Shown here one piece after another: positions 35,705 to 46,920 of a stretch of DNA of 64,000 nt (its first letter is position 1; each line of letters begins with the position of its first letter). The translations under genes were made by a program, and so were the position numbers. The notes beneath the pieces were generated by a model. That model worked only from the letters and a program-made list of their open reading frames with translations, searched no databases and was not told where the DNA came from. The stretch spans positions 656,360 to 720,359 of the forward strand of contig ML976659.1 in assembly GCA_010015655.1 (NCBI GenBank), read 5' to 3'. This DNA comes from Bimuria novae-zelandiae CBS 107.79 (taxonomy: Eukaryota; Ascomycota; Dothideomycetes; Pleosporales; Didymosphaeriaceae).

Positions 35705-37751
35705 TCATGGCTCTTCTTTCGCGACCTCAGCACGAACTTCGCCCTTGACGTTCTCGGTGTCCCTCTCGGACTGGCCTTCTTCTTTCGCTTTCGACTGATC
35801 GTCAGCCTCTGCCTGCTCGTCCTCGGCTTCTCCCATCTCGACGTCTGCAGCTGGGGCAGTCGAAGCTGCAGGCTGTGCTACAGGCGACTCCGGTGGGGTA
35901 GGAACCGCTGGAGGCGACTGCGTCCTAGATTCCGCGGCTGGAACAGCTTCGGAAGGACCTGTTTGGATTGTCAGCATGTGTAGCAAATCAGATTACATAG
36001 ATGCACTCACCATCCGTTGCTGGTACCGTAGCTTCCTCGGCCTCGTCCATGTCAATGTCAGCATCTTCCTCTGTAGCAGCAGGAATGGCCGGTGTTCGAG
36101 TTCGAGATGCGGTACCGTTAGGAGGCTGCGCTGACGACGCTCCAGAAATGGACCTTCGCCGCCGTGCAGGCTCGCCATTCAAACCGCGGGTACCATTTGG
36201 GGTGTCTCCATCATCGGCATCAGGGTTCTGGAAGTCCATGATGTTGCGCTTCCTTCGAGAACCTGGCTGTCTTCGCACACCCAGACTGTTCTTGTAGTCT
36301 TCATCATCGCTCGGGTCGTGGAGCTCCCCGTCGGCTTCGATGTGCTGATCGCGTTGTCGCTGTGTAGCGCGTACATCAGGGTTCTCGTCCGCATCAAGAT
36401 CGTTCAATTCCTCTTCGGCATCAGAATCGTAGCCTCCCAGCTGAGGCGGGTTGTCAGGGATGTTCGTAAATGCCTCGACTGATGGCTTTCCAGTTCGCCT
36501 AATGCTGTCAATGACAGATGACTTGATCTTGTGTAGATAGTCTTGCGAGTTTGCGTTCTCCATATTCGATGGGCGGACGTCAAGCTCATAGTCTGGAGCG
36601 AAATACTCGTAGTAGTCGTTGAAAGGCAGTTGCTTCTCCATGTGCTGGTTTACCAACTGGCCAGTCTCGTAAGCCCACGTGCGCGCAACGTTCCTCATGG
36701 TGTAGCCACCACCACCGAGCACGATAACAGGGATGCCGAAGCTCTTGACATAGCGTACGCAGTTGGCGTGTCCGTCCATGCTCAGGTTGAAGCAGCCCAG
36801 TCTGTCGCCAGACAAGCTGTCGCCACCGCACTGGAGAACAATAGCCTCGGGGCCATAGTAGGTCATGACGGCCTCGATGACTGGCTCGAAGATGTTGCGG
36901 TATGTCTCGTCGGTGATGCCATCGCGTAGCGGAAAATTGACCGCGTAGTGCTTGCCGCCACCGACACCAATGTCTCGGAGTTCGCCAGTACCAGGGAAGT
37001 ACTCGCCGTACTTGTGGAACGAAACGGTCATGACGCGATCCGTGGTATAGAAGGCCTCTTCCACACCATCTCCATGGTGGACATCGATATCGATGTACAA
37101 GACGCGCTGCTTGTAGCGCAAGAGTTCGATGATGCCGAGTACGATGTCTGTGTACATGGGTCAGAAAGGTTGCGCACGGGGGATGCGGCGGGCTTACCGT
37201 TTACGTAGCAGAAGCCGCTGGCCTCGCTCTTCTTCGCATGGTGCAGACCGCCAGCCCAGTTGACAGCGACATCGCATTTGCCTCTGTTCAAGCGCGCTGC
37301 GCCCTCCATGGTGCCACCAGCACTGATACCACAGAACTCGAAGAGACCGTCAAAGACTGGACAGTCGTCTCCGACGTTGTATTTGCTCTGTTCCTTGGAG
37401 AAGTTGTCCATGTTGTCAGGCGTGACCTTGTGAAGGAAGTCGATGTACTCGTCGGTGTGGAACTGCGTCATCTCGTACTTGGAGGCGGGTTTCGCGCGCT
37501 GCAAACAGTCAGCAAGCCGGCAACGTCTCCCGTGGAGTTCAACATACGTAGATTTCCATCTTCGTGTACAGGCCATAGTTCATGATCAAGCTGTGAGCCA
37601 TCCGTATACGGTGCGGCTTCATAGGATGCCCGGACACATAGGCATAGTTGCCCACATCAGAATCGTAGAAGTAGGCGACCTTCTTGGGCTGGGCGCTCGT
37701 GCCGTTCAGCGAGTTGGACGCCGTCGGCGCTGCGGCATCGGCGTTGTCCAT
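35705..37751 (-). CDS. RPD3: Class I histone deacetylase, RPD3 ortholog
   Basis: This zinc-dependent deacetylase acts on histone tail lysines and is the catalytic subunit of Rpd3L/Rpd3S-type corepressor complexes in the nucleus. Exons 37751-37548, 37498-37198, 37147-36011 and 35958-35705 join to 631 residues. All three introns are about 50-bp GT-AG. Catalytic-site landmarks are [19 protein letters not shown] (His 154/155), [16 protein letters not shown] (zinc ligands Asp 190 and His 192), [16 protein letters not shown] (third ligand Asp) and [14 protein letters not shown]. The deacetylase core ends near residue 400. A long acidic, low-complexity tail follows ([14 protein letters not shown], then an Ala/Pro/Glu-rich end), as in filamentous fungal orthologs. 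The start at 37751 gives the family's N-terminus directly before KKVAYFYD. It is divergent from RPN11. Confidence 0.96.
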
Positions 37752-38163
37752 GGCGGGCGCACGATGCACACAGCTGTCTGCAATGGCTGGAATTAGATCA
37801 GTTTGTGATGAGAGATAAGAAAAGACTAGCGACGCGAAGGAGGGAAACGCGTGTCGCACTCAAGACGGTGGTAAATTGTGGAAGGTTGGAGCTCAGCAGG
37901 AAAGATGGTGGACGCGGGCGAAGCTACTAGAGCTTCGCATCCTCCAGTCCCCGCTAAAGACCCCTGCGCGGCGCGACGTTTCGCCGACGCCGACGCCGCT
38001 GGAGCCAGGGCCAGGGCCATCGTTTACAGCTCCGTCCGGTCGCCGCTGCCTCATCATCGCAGTACTTGTTGCCCCTCGTCACACCCACCAAGCCTGCCTC
38101 TCTGTGCCTCTTGCGACAGACACCCAACGCCAAACTCCATATTCCGACCGCAACGCCCGCGCC
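37752..38163. promoter_or_regulatory. Shared promoter region of RPD3 and RPN11
   Basis: This 412-bp interval separates two divergent start codons. It is GC-rich on the RPN11 side and has no coding signal of its own. Co-regulation is possible but not shown by sequence. Confidence 0.7.
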
Positions 38164-39378
38164 ATGGACCGGTTAAGTAGGATGCTAGCCGCCGCCCAGA
38201 GCATGGGCGGCATGGGTGGTCAACAAGGTGTATGTCTCGTCTGGCATTACCGCGTGCCATGCAACTTTCTTTGCAGCCGTGGAGAGTTTGCAAGCCGCTA
38301 CATGTAGCTTCGCTTCCTTGTATCCCGATGCTGACTATTGCAGGACACTAACCTCATCGACAACTCGGAAACCGTATACATCTCGTCGCTCGCGCTGCTC
38401 AAGATGCTGCGGCACGGTCGCGCTGGTGTGCCGATGGAGGTCATGGGCCTGATGCTGGGCGAGTTCGTGGACGATTACACAGTGCGCGTGGTGGATGTGT
38501 TTGCCATGCCGCAGTCGGGAACCGGTGTTTCCGTCGAAGCCGTGGACCCCGTGTTCCAGACCAAGATGATGGACATGCTGCGGCAGACAGGACGGTGCGC
38601 AACAATCTCGGTTCTTGCACTTTGCAAATGCTGACATGTGGTAGGCAAGAGACAGTCGTAGGCTGGTACCATTCACATCCCGGTTTCGGCTGCTGGCTTT
38701 CCTCGGTCGATATCAACACGCAGCAGTCGTTCGAGCAGCTTACACCCCGCGCCGTGGCCGTAGTCGTAGATCCCATACAGTCGGTCAAGGGCAAGGTCGT
38801 CATAGACGCCTTTCGCTTGATCAACCCGCAGACCCTCATGATGGGCCACGAGCCACGCCAGACCACCTCGAACGTCGGCCATCTCAACAAGCCCTCTATC
38901 CAGGCGCTGATCCACGGGCTAAACCGCCATTACTACTCGATTGGCATCAACTACCGGAAGACGGCACTGGAGGAGAATATGCTCATGAACCTGCACAAGC
39001 ACGTGTGGACCGAGGCGCTTATGATGAACGACTTCCGCCTTGAGGGCGAGCGAAATAAGGACAGCTTACAGAAGCTTGTCTCACTGGCTGAGGGCTACGA
39101 GAAGCGCGTAAAGGAGGAGACCGAATTGACCAAGGATCAGCTCAAGACGCGATACGTGGGAAAGGTCGATCCGAAGAAGCGTACGTGCTGCTAGTGATCA
39201 ACCGAACATGATAGGCTGACATCCTGCAGATCTCGAAGACGTAGGTCAACGACTCATCGAAGACAACATCGTCTCCGTCTCACGACAGATGATCGACAAA
39301 GAAGCGTCGGTGCCGAAAGCGAACGGCAAATCGGAACGACAATCACCATCAAACGACGACGTGGAAATGGAGGACTAG
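38164..39378 (+). CDS. RPN11: 26S proteasome regulatory subunit RPN11 (JAMM deubiquitinase)
   Basis: This is the metalloprotease of the 19S lid that removes ubiquitin chains from substrates entering the proteasome. Exons 38164-38229, 38344-38594, 38645-39180 and 39230-39378 give 333 residues. Introns are GT-AG. The JAMM/MPN+ motif is intact: Glu 54 (VPMEVMG) and His 115, His 117 and Asp 128 in [16 protein letters not shown]. The offset from yeast is constant at six residues. The first intron (114 bp) was placed at GTATGT, since the nearer GT would not keep GQQG joined to DTNLID. The C-terminal helix region ([10 protein letters not shown]) is present. A Ser/Asp-rich tail ends VEMED. Confidence 0.96.
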
Positions 39379-39829
39379 AAGTCCGAGTGTTCGTCTGTCG
39401 ATGGCGACGAGGACGATTGGAGAGACCTGGCCCGCGTGTGCTCTTGGACCCATGATGAACCCCCGCCCCCAGTACTACCATTTGGTGATCCTTTTGAAGA
39501 CATAATTTCGGACGATATTGGGCAGCCTTGACCCTTTCCGAAAGGTCAGGCTTTGAAAACTATCTACTGCACGCACAGACGTCATTCTGTACTGGTCATG
39601 TAGGTAATGTCTTCATCAAGAACTGCGAACGAGAGACAGACAATCCATGTATGCTCTATTGTGGCATGCTGGGAGCTAGTTCTAGCATACGCATGAATGA
39701 AAATAAAATAACATGATAACAATGCCGTGCAATAAATGAAGAGGATCTAAAACGTCGCACTGCATCTTCGCTGTAGATTGCCACCCGGATTGCCTAAATG
39801 CAGTAACACAAAATGCCCCCTCCTTTCCA
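39379..39829. other. Intergenic, convergent 3' ends
   Basis: About 450 bp separate the RPN11 stop from the stop of the methyltransferase gene on the opposite strand. There is no coding potential. AT-rich stretches near 39700-39740 could serve 3' end formation. Confidence 0.55.
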
Positions 39830-40816
39830 TCATGACTCTCTCGCTTGCCCGGCCACCTCGCCCTCCAACGGCTTCCTCCCATAGACACACCTGACCTCAT
39901 GATAATAATGGTTCTTCCTGTCCTTGATCACCCTTCTAAACTCGTCCACAAACTCGACCACCTGCGCATACGTCCAACCCAATATCCTCGTATACAGCGC
40001 CATAACCCACCCCTCCAGCCCATCCGTCCAATTCCTCTCGCCCCACCTCCCCAAATCTTTCAGCTTCGGATCCTTGGGCCACGGACCTATCGGCCACACA
40101 AACCTGTGCTCCACGACATCCACAAACCCCGCATCCTCCATCCACGAGCGCATGTGCTTCACCGTATCGAAGCGCATCCCCGTCTTCTGCTCGCCCACGC
40201 CGAGAATCGTCTGTGAGAAATTATGATACATCTGATCGGCTTTGGAGGTACCGTCCGGGTCCGCGTTAGTCTCGACGGAGAACTCGGCGTGCTCGAACCA
40301 CCCGCCTGGCGCGAGGTGAGCGTAGGCTTGCGAGTACAGGAACGGCCAGTCGCGGATACACCCCGTCAGGCCGCGCACGTGGATGTAATCGAATGCGTTT
40401 GCGCCGTACGTCCACTCGCTGCCCGCGTCGTCGATTTCAAACCGGATGTTCGGCGGCGCCGTGGTCGTTTGGGTGGGGCTCAGATCCGTCGCAAGGATAT
40501 CGGCAGAAGGGTGGGAGTCGGCCATGTCGACGGCCCAGAGGCCGGTGCCGGTGCCGACGTCCAGGATGGAGCGGGGCGAGGTGATGGGCGCGAGGTGCAG
40601 TCTGTCGTCGAAGGTGAGGAGCCAGAGGTGGTGCACAATTGTCTCATAGCTGGAATAGGTTTCATCGTTGGGCGCGTAGTAGGACCCTTCGCGGTAGGCG
40701 TGGTAGCGGCGGCCGTTTTCGTAGCGGTAGCGGGTTACGCTTGAGGCGAGGGATTGCCCGGATATGTAGGAGAGGGAGTCGTCGTCGGCTTCGTGGTACT
40801 TGGAGTAGGCCGAGTC
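39830..40816 (-). CDS. LaeA-like SAM-dependent methyltransferase, 5' exon not resolved
   Basis: Open coding sequence of 328 codons ends at 39830. SAM-binding motif I is clear (SILDVGTGTGLWAVDMAD), followed by motif II (DILATDLSP) and a post-I region (NIRFEIDDAGSEW). The GGWFEHAEF block and a C-terminal GRWGERNW segment are typical of the LaeA/UMTA-like methyltransferases abundant in fungi. The frame runs upstream of the first in-frame Met (40636) through a conserved-looking N-terminus (RYRYENGRRYHAYREGSYY) to a splice acceptor at about 40817, with a CTAAC branch-like sequence just upstream. The first exon and true start are therefore upstream, and I could not place them confidently. LaeA itself regulates secondary metabolism, but most paralogs have unknown targets. 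Confidence 0.82.
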   Translation of the reverse strand, partial: DSAYSKYHEADDDSLSYISGQSLASSVTRYRYENGRRYHAYREGSYYAPNDETYSSYETIVHHLWLLTFDDRLHLAPITSPRSILDVGTGTGLWAVDMADSHPSADILATDLSPTQTTTAPPNIRFEIDDAGSEWTYGANAFDYIHVRGLTGCIRDWPFLYSQAYAHLAPGGWFEHAEFSVETNADPDGTSKADQMYHNFSQTILGVGEQKTGMRFDTVKHMRSWMEDAGFVDVVEHRFVWPIGPWPKDPKLKDLGRWGERNWTDGLEGWVMALYTRILGWTYAQVVEFVDEFRRVIKDRKNHYYHEVRCVYGRKPLEGEVAGQARES

Positions 40817-41850
40817 CTTTGTTGAATGTTAGGGGTGTGCGGTTCGGTGCATGAATGGTGAAGATACGATGGAATCAAATCTTCATCATAACATTTTGTA
40901 GTGGTCGACGGAGGCGGAGAGGGATGGAAATAGATTTAAAGTGAGAGAGAGATGGGCGGTGGGTGAAGAGGGCAAGTGACGAAAATTGGCAACCTACGAC
41001 GGCAATGTTCTCATCTTCTGGTCGCATCTTTTCCATCGTGTATGGCTGTTCTCTGCGCGTCCGAAGTGTCTTCCTTGTAAACACCACCTTTTCGTGCGCC
41101 TGCGTCAACTCTGGCTCTTTCCAACCCCCTTCTCAACAGCCGGCCACCGCACTCTCCTCTTCCCAAAATGGAAAAGACTATAGTGCGGGAAGTGCTGCGA
41201 CTCTTTGACGGCGTTAAATCCTTCTCATGCAAGCCAGATCTTCGCCTCCGCGTAAGCAGATCTTCAGCGTAAGCCGATCTTTCTCCTACCCACCGCAACG
41301 GTAACAAGGAACGATGATTGACTCAGCTACACATAAGCACTCCGTCCTTGCTCGATAAATACACCGCTGAGTCCACGCTCTCGTCCACACACTGCGTCGT
41401 CCTCCGCGACGTCTGCTACTCAGCTCTGGTCCAGATCAGAGGCAGTCGCGAGGAGTCCGGAGCTTAGCCCAGCGCAGCTACACAAGCGGGGCGTGCACGT
41501 CCTCGTACCTAATCGAGCGGGCCGCTTGTAGTTGCAGTAGCAGCAGCCGGAGAGGGGATGGAAGGTACGACACCTAGCCTGACGCAGGCAACTGGTCAAG
41601 GTGTAATAAGAATGTGAACACTGCAGTCCAGCACGAAAGCAACACAGGCAAGCAGGTAGGTGCGCAGTGTATGTAGGTATACATGAGGCACAGAGCTTGT
41701 GGATAATGAGGCGCACGCACCACCCGATGCTCGCAACAGGCCACCGCCCCCTCCGATCGCCCTCCTCGGCACTCACCCGTCCGCCCAAGGCACGCTCTCC
41801 TCTCACGCCTACGAAAAAGTCGCAGATAGCGCACTAACCATGTCCTCCTA

Positions 41851-41898
41851 GAACTAGCTAAAGTACGTTAAGTAGAACTAACCGAAGTACGTCAAGTC
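41851..41898. repeat. Two tandem copies of a 24-bp unit
   Basis: The units 41851-41874 and 41875-41898 both begin GAACTA and share AAGTACGT. The differences are mostly transitions. The function is unknown. Confidence 0.6.
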
Positions 41899-42537
41899 AC
41901 CCTAGGATAATCTGTGGTTTTTTCGAGGGCGTGAGAGGCGCTCCCCTCCACCAACCCACTCCGCTTCGCGGCCAAACCTGCCGACCTGCCAAACCTGCCA
42001 CTTGCCATGTGAAGCCGCCGCAAGCGCGCGCTACAACCCTCCCTCGCCTTCACCGTGCAGTTCATTCCACGCGGTGAGGGCGAAACACCTGCCCCAAGCG
42101 GGCGCCGTCTCCTCGGAGAATAAAGTTAAAACGTTAACGCTCTCCCTTTGCGCACATCGCTACCGGCGCCGCGGGTTAGCCATGGGTCGCCGGCGGCCTG
42201 GGTCGGGGGTGAGACTGGATGATGGGCTGCAGGTGCTGTGCCTTCAACCGATGATGCCGGGAGCCGAGCGTGCGGCAAGGGCAACTAGTGCTGGCCATCA
42301 ACGTTGGAAAGGTGCTGTTGACGAAATGCGCTGCGCAGGCGGCATGGTCAACAGGCGCGAAACGATATACTTTGGACATGAAATCAGCCTTGTCTATATA
42401 AGTTTTGTGCATTGCAAAGCACCATGGAAGAGTAAAGTTCAAACGGTAGGGGCCTAACCCCCGACGCTGTTACCATACCAGGACCGTTATCTACAGCTCG
42501 CCGTGGAAGAGGCAGAGTTCCAAGACGGTGCAGATAC

Positions 42538-42768
42538 GAGGGGCTCGTTTTTAGTGAGTCATATGCCAAGGTATCTTCGAGGTGACAGTGCTGCACCACA
42601 ACCATAATCTTTAATGATAATTAATAATAATCTAGGAGGTAATGGAGACAATTTAGAGCTATTTTCCTATATATTTAAATATTTTTTGTTATTATTTTAA
42701 AGAGTTGTGGTGTGGTGCTGTTAGATAGAAATACCTCCGCATATGACTCACTAAAAACGAGCTCCTCG
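42538..42768. mobile_element. Small MITE with TA target duplication
   Basis: A 231-bp element is bounded by inverted repeats of about 65 bp. The outer 28 bp (CGAGGGGCTCGTTTTTAGTG...) are nearly identical between the ends, and the inner part is diverged. TA flanks both ends (42536-42537, 42769-42770). The core is AT-rich and non-coding. Size, TIR and TA duplication point to a Tc1/mariner-superfamily MITE. It is unrelated in sequence to the element at 26163. Confidence 0.82.
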
Positions 42769-42927
42769 TACAATAACAATCTCTTTTCGAGTCGAACTCA
42801 AATGTCTACCTTTGCAGTGCCACCACGATCCGGCACATCTTTTTGAAACCCAACTAGTACGCTGCAGAAACAGCATCAACTCGGGACCGCACTGCCACGT
42901 CTTTTCGTCTCCATCTGCGCAACGCCG

Positions 42928-43350
42928 TCAGCTATCAGTATGTCCTCCCTTCGGTGCAGATTCACAGCGCCATGAACAAAACCAGCCAAAAAGGACTGAG
43001 CCTCCCACCCCAAACGCAACTAATCCGCCGATATGTTGTACCGTGACATTAGCCACCTCATTTAGATCCACTGAAACGCCTTGCAAAGCGATGAAAGAGC
43101 GACGTATGCCGAGATGTACAATCAAATCAGTCCCACCGTTTGCGCCGTGCCGAAAGTACCACCAGGACGTATCCCGAGACCCGCGACTAGGAAAGAAAAC
43201 GTATACAAGCGTACAAGAAAGTATTAGAATAAGTAAGATGACGATGACCACGCGGTTGGAGGAGGCTGTCCTAGGATCCGTAAACACAACAGCCGACAAA
43301 AGGAATCGACAGGAACCGCTTCGCTGCAAGCGATTGTCATAGCAGAGCAT
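42928..43350 (-). CDS. Doubtful ORF with one membrane helix
   Basis: A 140-codon ATG-to-stop frame carries one strong hydrophobic stretch (RVVIVILLILILSCTLVYVFF, residues about 33-53) followed by SRGSRD. I recognise no family. The opposite strand is open over the same interval, so this may be chance. It is co-oriented with HMT1, whose stop lies 85 bp upstream. I include it only because of the transmembrane-like segment. Confidence 0.22.
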   Translation of the reverse strand: MLCYDNRLQRSGSCRFLLSAVVFTDPRTASSNRVVIVILLILILSCTLVYVFFPSRGSRDTSWWYFRHGANGGTDLIVHLGIRRSFIALQGVSVDLNEVANVTVQHIGGLVAFGVGGSVLFGWFCSWRCESAPKGGHTDS

Positions 43351-43434
43351 TCAGGTAGCCTTACTAAAAGAGCTTGACTCTGCTACGCCCATGATATCTT
43401 AAGCGATGTTTCTAATGCATCATTTCAGAGGACA

Positions 43435-46418
43435 TCATGGGTGACCCGGCGGTTTGCTGTCATCATGACTTCCACGATCTTCAGTGGACCGCTGGGCTGC
43501 CTTCGACTTCTTCATCCTCTCGTCATCTGAAGAGGAAGCAGAATGGCTACTGCTGTCATCGCCAAGGCCGATATTACCGTCCTTGGACTCTCTACGCAAT
43601 CTGTCTGCCTTGTCCTTGAGCATCTTTGCTTGCTCAGCTGCCCTTTGAGCTCGGATCTGCTTCTTCCACATGGCTGCATAATGTCCGTTCTTCTCGAGGA
43701 GCTCTTCGTGCGTGCCACGTTCAGCAACCTTGCCTTTGTGAAGAACAAGAATTTGATCAGCGTGCGTGATGGTGCTGAGGCGATGGGCAATGATGAGCAT
43801 TGTCCGACCCTGTGCAAGTGTGGTGAAAGCCTCTTGAATGTGCTGCTCCGTCTCGGTATCAAGGGCGGCCGTGGCCTCATCAAGCATGATGATGCGCGGG
43901 TTCTTCAAAATCGTACGGGCAATAGCTACACGCTGCTTCTCGCCGCCAGAGAGGCGCAGACCGCGCTCCCCAACCTTTGTCTCGTATTTATCCGGGAAGG
44001 TCAGAATCTTGTCATGTATACTTGCGGCACGGCAAGCGGCATATACTTCCTCGTCTGTGGCGTTTTGGTTCGCGTACTTGAGGTTATACATAAGCGACTC
44101 GTTGAAAAGAACAGTGTCTTGCGGCACAACACCAATGTGGCTTCGGACAGAGTCAATGGTAAGGTCTTCAACGTCGCGGCCGTCAATCTGAATGCTACCA
44201 GATTGCGTATTATAAAACCGATACATCAGACGGAAAACCGTCGATTTACCGCCGCCGGACTCTCCGACGAATGCGGTCGTGGTGCCAGGCGGGCAATGGA
44301 AATCTAGACCAGTGAGGGCGGGCTTGCGGTCATCGTAGGAGAAGTGGACGTCGTTGAAGCGAAGATCACCCTCGCACGACGGGAGCGTCTTGGCATCAGG
44401 CTTATCCACCACGGTCGGCTGCTCCTTGAAAAGCTCGAGCATACGCTCCGAGTTTATCAGCGCCGATTGTATCATCCGGTAAAAAGTCCCGAAGAAATTG
44501 AGGGGGCTCTGGAGTTGACCCATATACGTTACGAGTGCAACGAAGTCACCAGTCCTTTGCTCGCCTTTGACGACTTGGTGAGCTGCAATGAAGCAAACAA
44601 CGAGAAGTCCTAACATGAAGACCATATTCTGGGAGACATTCATGAGGTTGAGCGAAAACAGAACGGTATACTCTGCGTCTTGAAACTTGCGGACTGCGTT
44701 ACGATATCGGTTAAACTCATAGGCCTCGGCGTTGAAATACTTGACCGTCTCATACGAGACCATAGAGTCGTTCCTGGATGAGTCAGCGACATGTGACATG
44801 ACATGGAAGGGGTCCAGACTGACTTGACTGCATCTTCTTCACGGTCCGCATTGACCATTTCTCGGCGTATTTCAGCCCTCCACTGTGCCATGCGGATGGT
44901 CAGGTAGATGTACCAAAACGTGACGACGCAAAGAACTAGCGCGTAAGTAGCGTCGAATTTGTAAAGAAAGTATCCAACAGCGACAGCCAGATCAACAAGC
45001 ATGGGGACGACTTGGAAAGTCACCTGCTCCAAAAAGGTGTTGATGGAGCTCCCTTTGCCAAGAGCGGACAAGACCTCGCCGGTCTTCTTGCCGAGATGGA
45101 AGTCCAAGCTCAGACTGTGCACGTGCTCAAACGCGGCGACAGATAGTTCCCGATAGGAATACTGGCCGACTGGAATCCAGAGCGTCGATCGAATGGCACC
45201 AAGGAGACCGTTGTTCCCTTGAATGAATCGGAAAGCGATGAAGAGCATAATGGCGCTCCATGGATTTCCCCTAGACGAATCCTCGAGCCTGTCGGTGATC
45301 CGACCGATTTGATCCGGAACGAGCACATTGACAACGCGCTGAAGAAGGACAATGATGAAGCAGACCACGACCATTATCTGCAGGCGACGATCTTTAGACG
45401 GCCAAAGGTAGGGGAAGAAGACCTTGTAGCCCTGTAGGTACTCCCACCAACTGCGCGTAGGTGCGCCCGTCGGCCTACTCCATGCGGGCGGAGCTCCTGC
45501 GGTGTGTTGGTGTTTGCCACCGACGGGGTGGACCGAGCCATATGAGCCGTTCGCGTGACCATTTCCGGCGCTACCTTCCCGCTCGGCGCCTCCAAGCAGC
45601 GAAGTCGTCTCGCTCGCGCTGCCGGAATCATGCGCGTGCTTTCGACGCGGGAATGTCACGAAGACCAAATAGAAGCCGATCAAGGCCAGCAGGACGGCGA
45701 TGCGCAAGGAGTCGAAGGCAATCTCCCCTGCCTCCCATCTGGTCATGCCCCAGCTGACGTAATCTTTGTCCTTGTCCAAGGTGGGTTGTTCGTGATTGTG
45801 CGTGTAGATGGCCAGCGAGAGGCCGACCAGCACCATCTCGAGGCCCATGGCCACGATCCATGTCGCGAGGTGGGCGGCGGTTGGCGACGGCTTCGAATCG
45901 ATGAGCGAGATGAGGAACAGGCAGTAGACGAAGAAGGATCCAATCAGATAGACCTGGGTTGTCAGCACAGGGTCGCTCTTTCCCCAGAAGAATTGGCATG
46001 TTGTACGTACCACAACGTCGTTGCCGGTCCACCAAAGCGTTGTCTTTTCGATGACGGCATGTGTCACGTCCACGGCCGCGTTGCCCACAAAAGTGGCCGC
46101 GGCGAACAGCGACAGCCATGTGAAGAGCAGCTTCTGCGAGTACGTAACGTCGTCGTGCACCGTCTTCTTCACAAAGTTACGTGTGGGATCCGTCGCGGGC
46201 AGCGGCTTGCCCCCGGGGCCCGTCGTGGTAGGTTTGGCGACATTAGAATTAGAATTAGAGGCGGCAATGCTGCGTGCGGTGAAGGCGACCAGAAAGAAGA
46301 CGAGCAGAAATACGGGATAGCTGTACTGCAGGATAACTAGAACGGAGCGAATGGCGGCGGCATGTTCCCACGGCGTGTCTTTGTCGACGGCGGCCAGCGA
46401 GGGTGGGAGGTGGGCCAT
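43435..46418 (-). CDS. HMT1: Vacuolar-type ABC half-transporter, heavy metal tolerance (HMT1/ABCB6-like)
   Basis: Exons 46418-46011, 45953-44824 and 44773-43435 join to 958 residues. The first intron (57 bp) is in frame and easy to miss, and the second is 50 bp; both are GT-AG. The layout is an N-terminal domain of about five helices, then a six-helix ABC membrane domain, then one nucleotide-binding domain. The ATPase motifs are Walker A GESGGGKST, signature LSGGEKQR, Walker B IIMLDEATAALD and the switch His in IIAHRLST. A charged tail of about 100 residues (KADRLRRESKD) ends the protein. Fission yeast Hmt1 carries phytochelatin-cadmium or related thiol conjugates into the vacuole, and that role is inferred here. 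An upstream ATG at 46631 is in frame, but the intervening residues are low-complexity and look like UTR. Divergent from RTC1. Confidence 0.92.
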
Positions 46419-46920
46419 GCTTTGGGGCTCCGTCTGCGAGGAGCGTCGCGGGTGCGCGAAGCTCGCAGCTGGAGGGGCAAAGTGGGCAATGGGGGGAGGG
46501 AGGGGGAGGGGGGAGCATGTGCGGGCGGGAGAGGTTAGGGAAGAAAGCAGCGACGCGGCATGGTGTTGGAAAAGAGAGTCTTTCCGTCGTTTGGTAGGAG
46601 CATTCGGCGGCGTGTGATGCAGGCGCTCCACCGAGAAGGCGCCACCAGCATTTAGTGGGGAATGGCCCAGAACAAAATCCCTGTCGCCGCCTCCCCTGGT
46701 CTAAGCCGATGCGCTGCAAGAAGGTGCATATATTCACACTACTCCACAGCGCGCGACCGAATCTCGTCTGTCCCACGGAACGGAACCCGCGGCCGTTGCA
46801 GGTGCAGCTGCCAGTAACAACGCGCGTTTCATCGCCCACACCGCAACTCGCCGCTGCCCCAGGATACACTGACATCGGCGGCGGGCGCAGCACACACAGC
46901 GCAGCGCTGAGGAAGGCGCC
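46419..46920. promoter_or_regulatory. Shared promoter region of HMT1 and RTC1
   Basis: This 502-bp interval lies between divergent start codons. It contains a purine-rich run (about 46493-46513) on the plus strand, equivalent to a CT tract in front of HMT1, which is a common fungal promoter feature. Confidence 0.65.

Larger units (their letters stand above)
40817..43434. other. Intergenic region of about 2.6 kb
   Basis: It begins with the unresolved 5' exon and promoter of the methyltransferase. Further on it holds a 24-bp imperfect tandem repeat (41851-41898), a small MITE (42538-42768) and one doubtful ORF (42928-43350). Nothing else is supportable. Confidence 0.5.

Noticed and set aside
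42812..43342. 176-codon plus-strand frame
   Set aside because: It overlaps the doubtful minus-strand ORF completely, and has no motif, signal or splice support.
46418..46631. N-terminal extension of HMT1 from the upstream ATG
   Set aside because: The extra 71 residues are low-complexity Pro/Ser/His sequence that resembles UTR more than a conserved domain. This cannot be excluded without transcripts.
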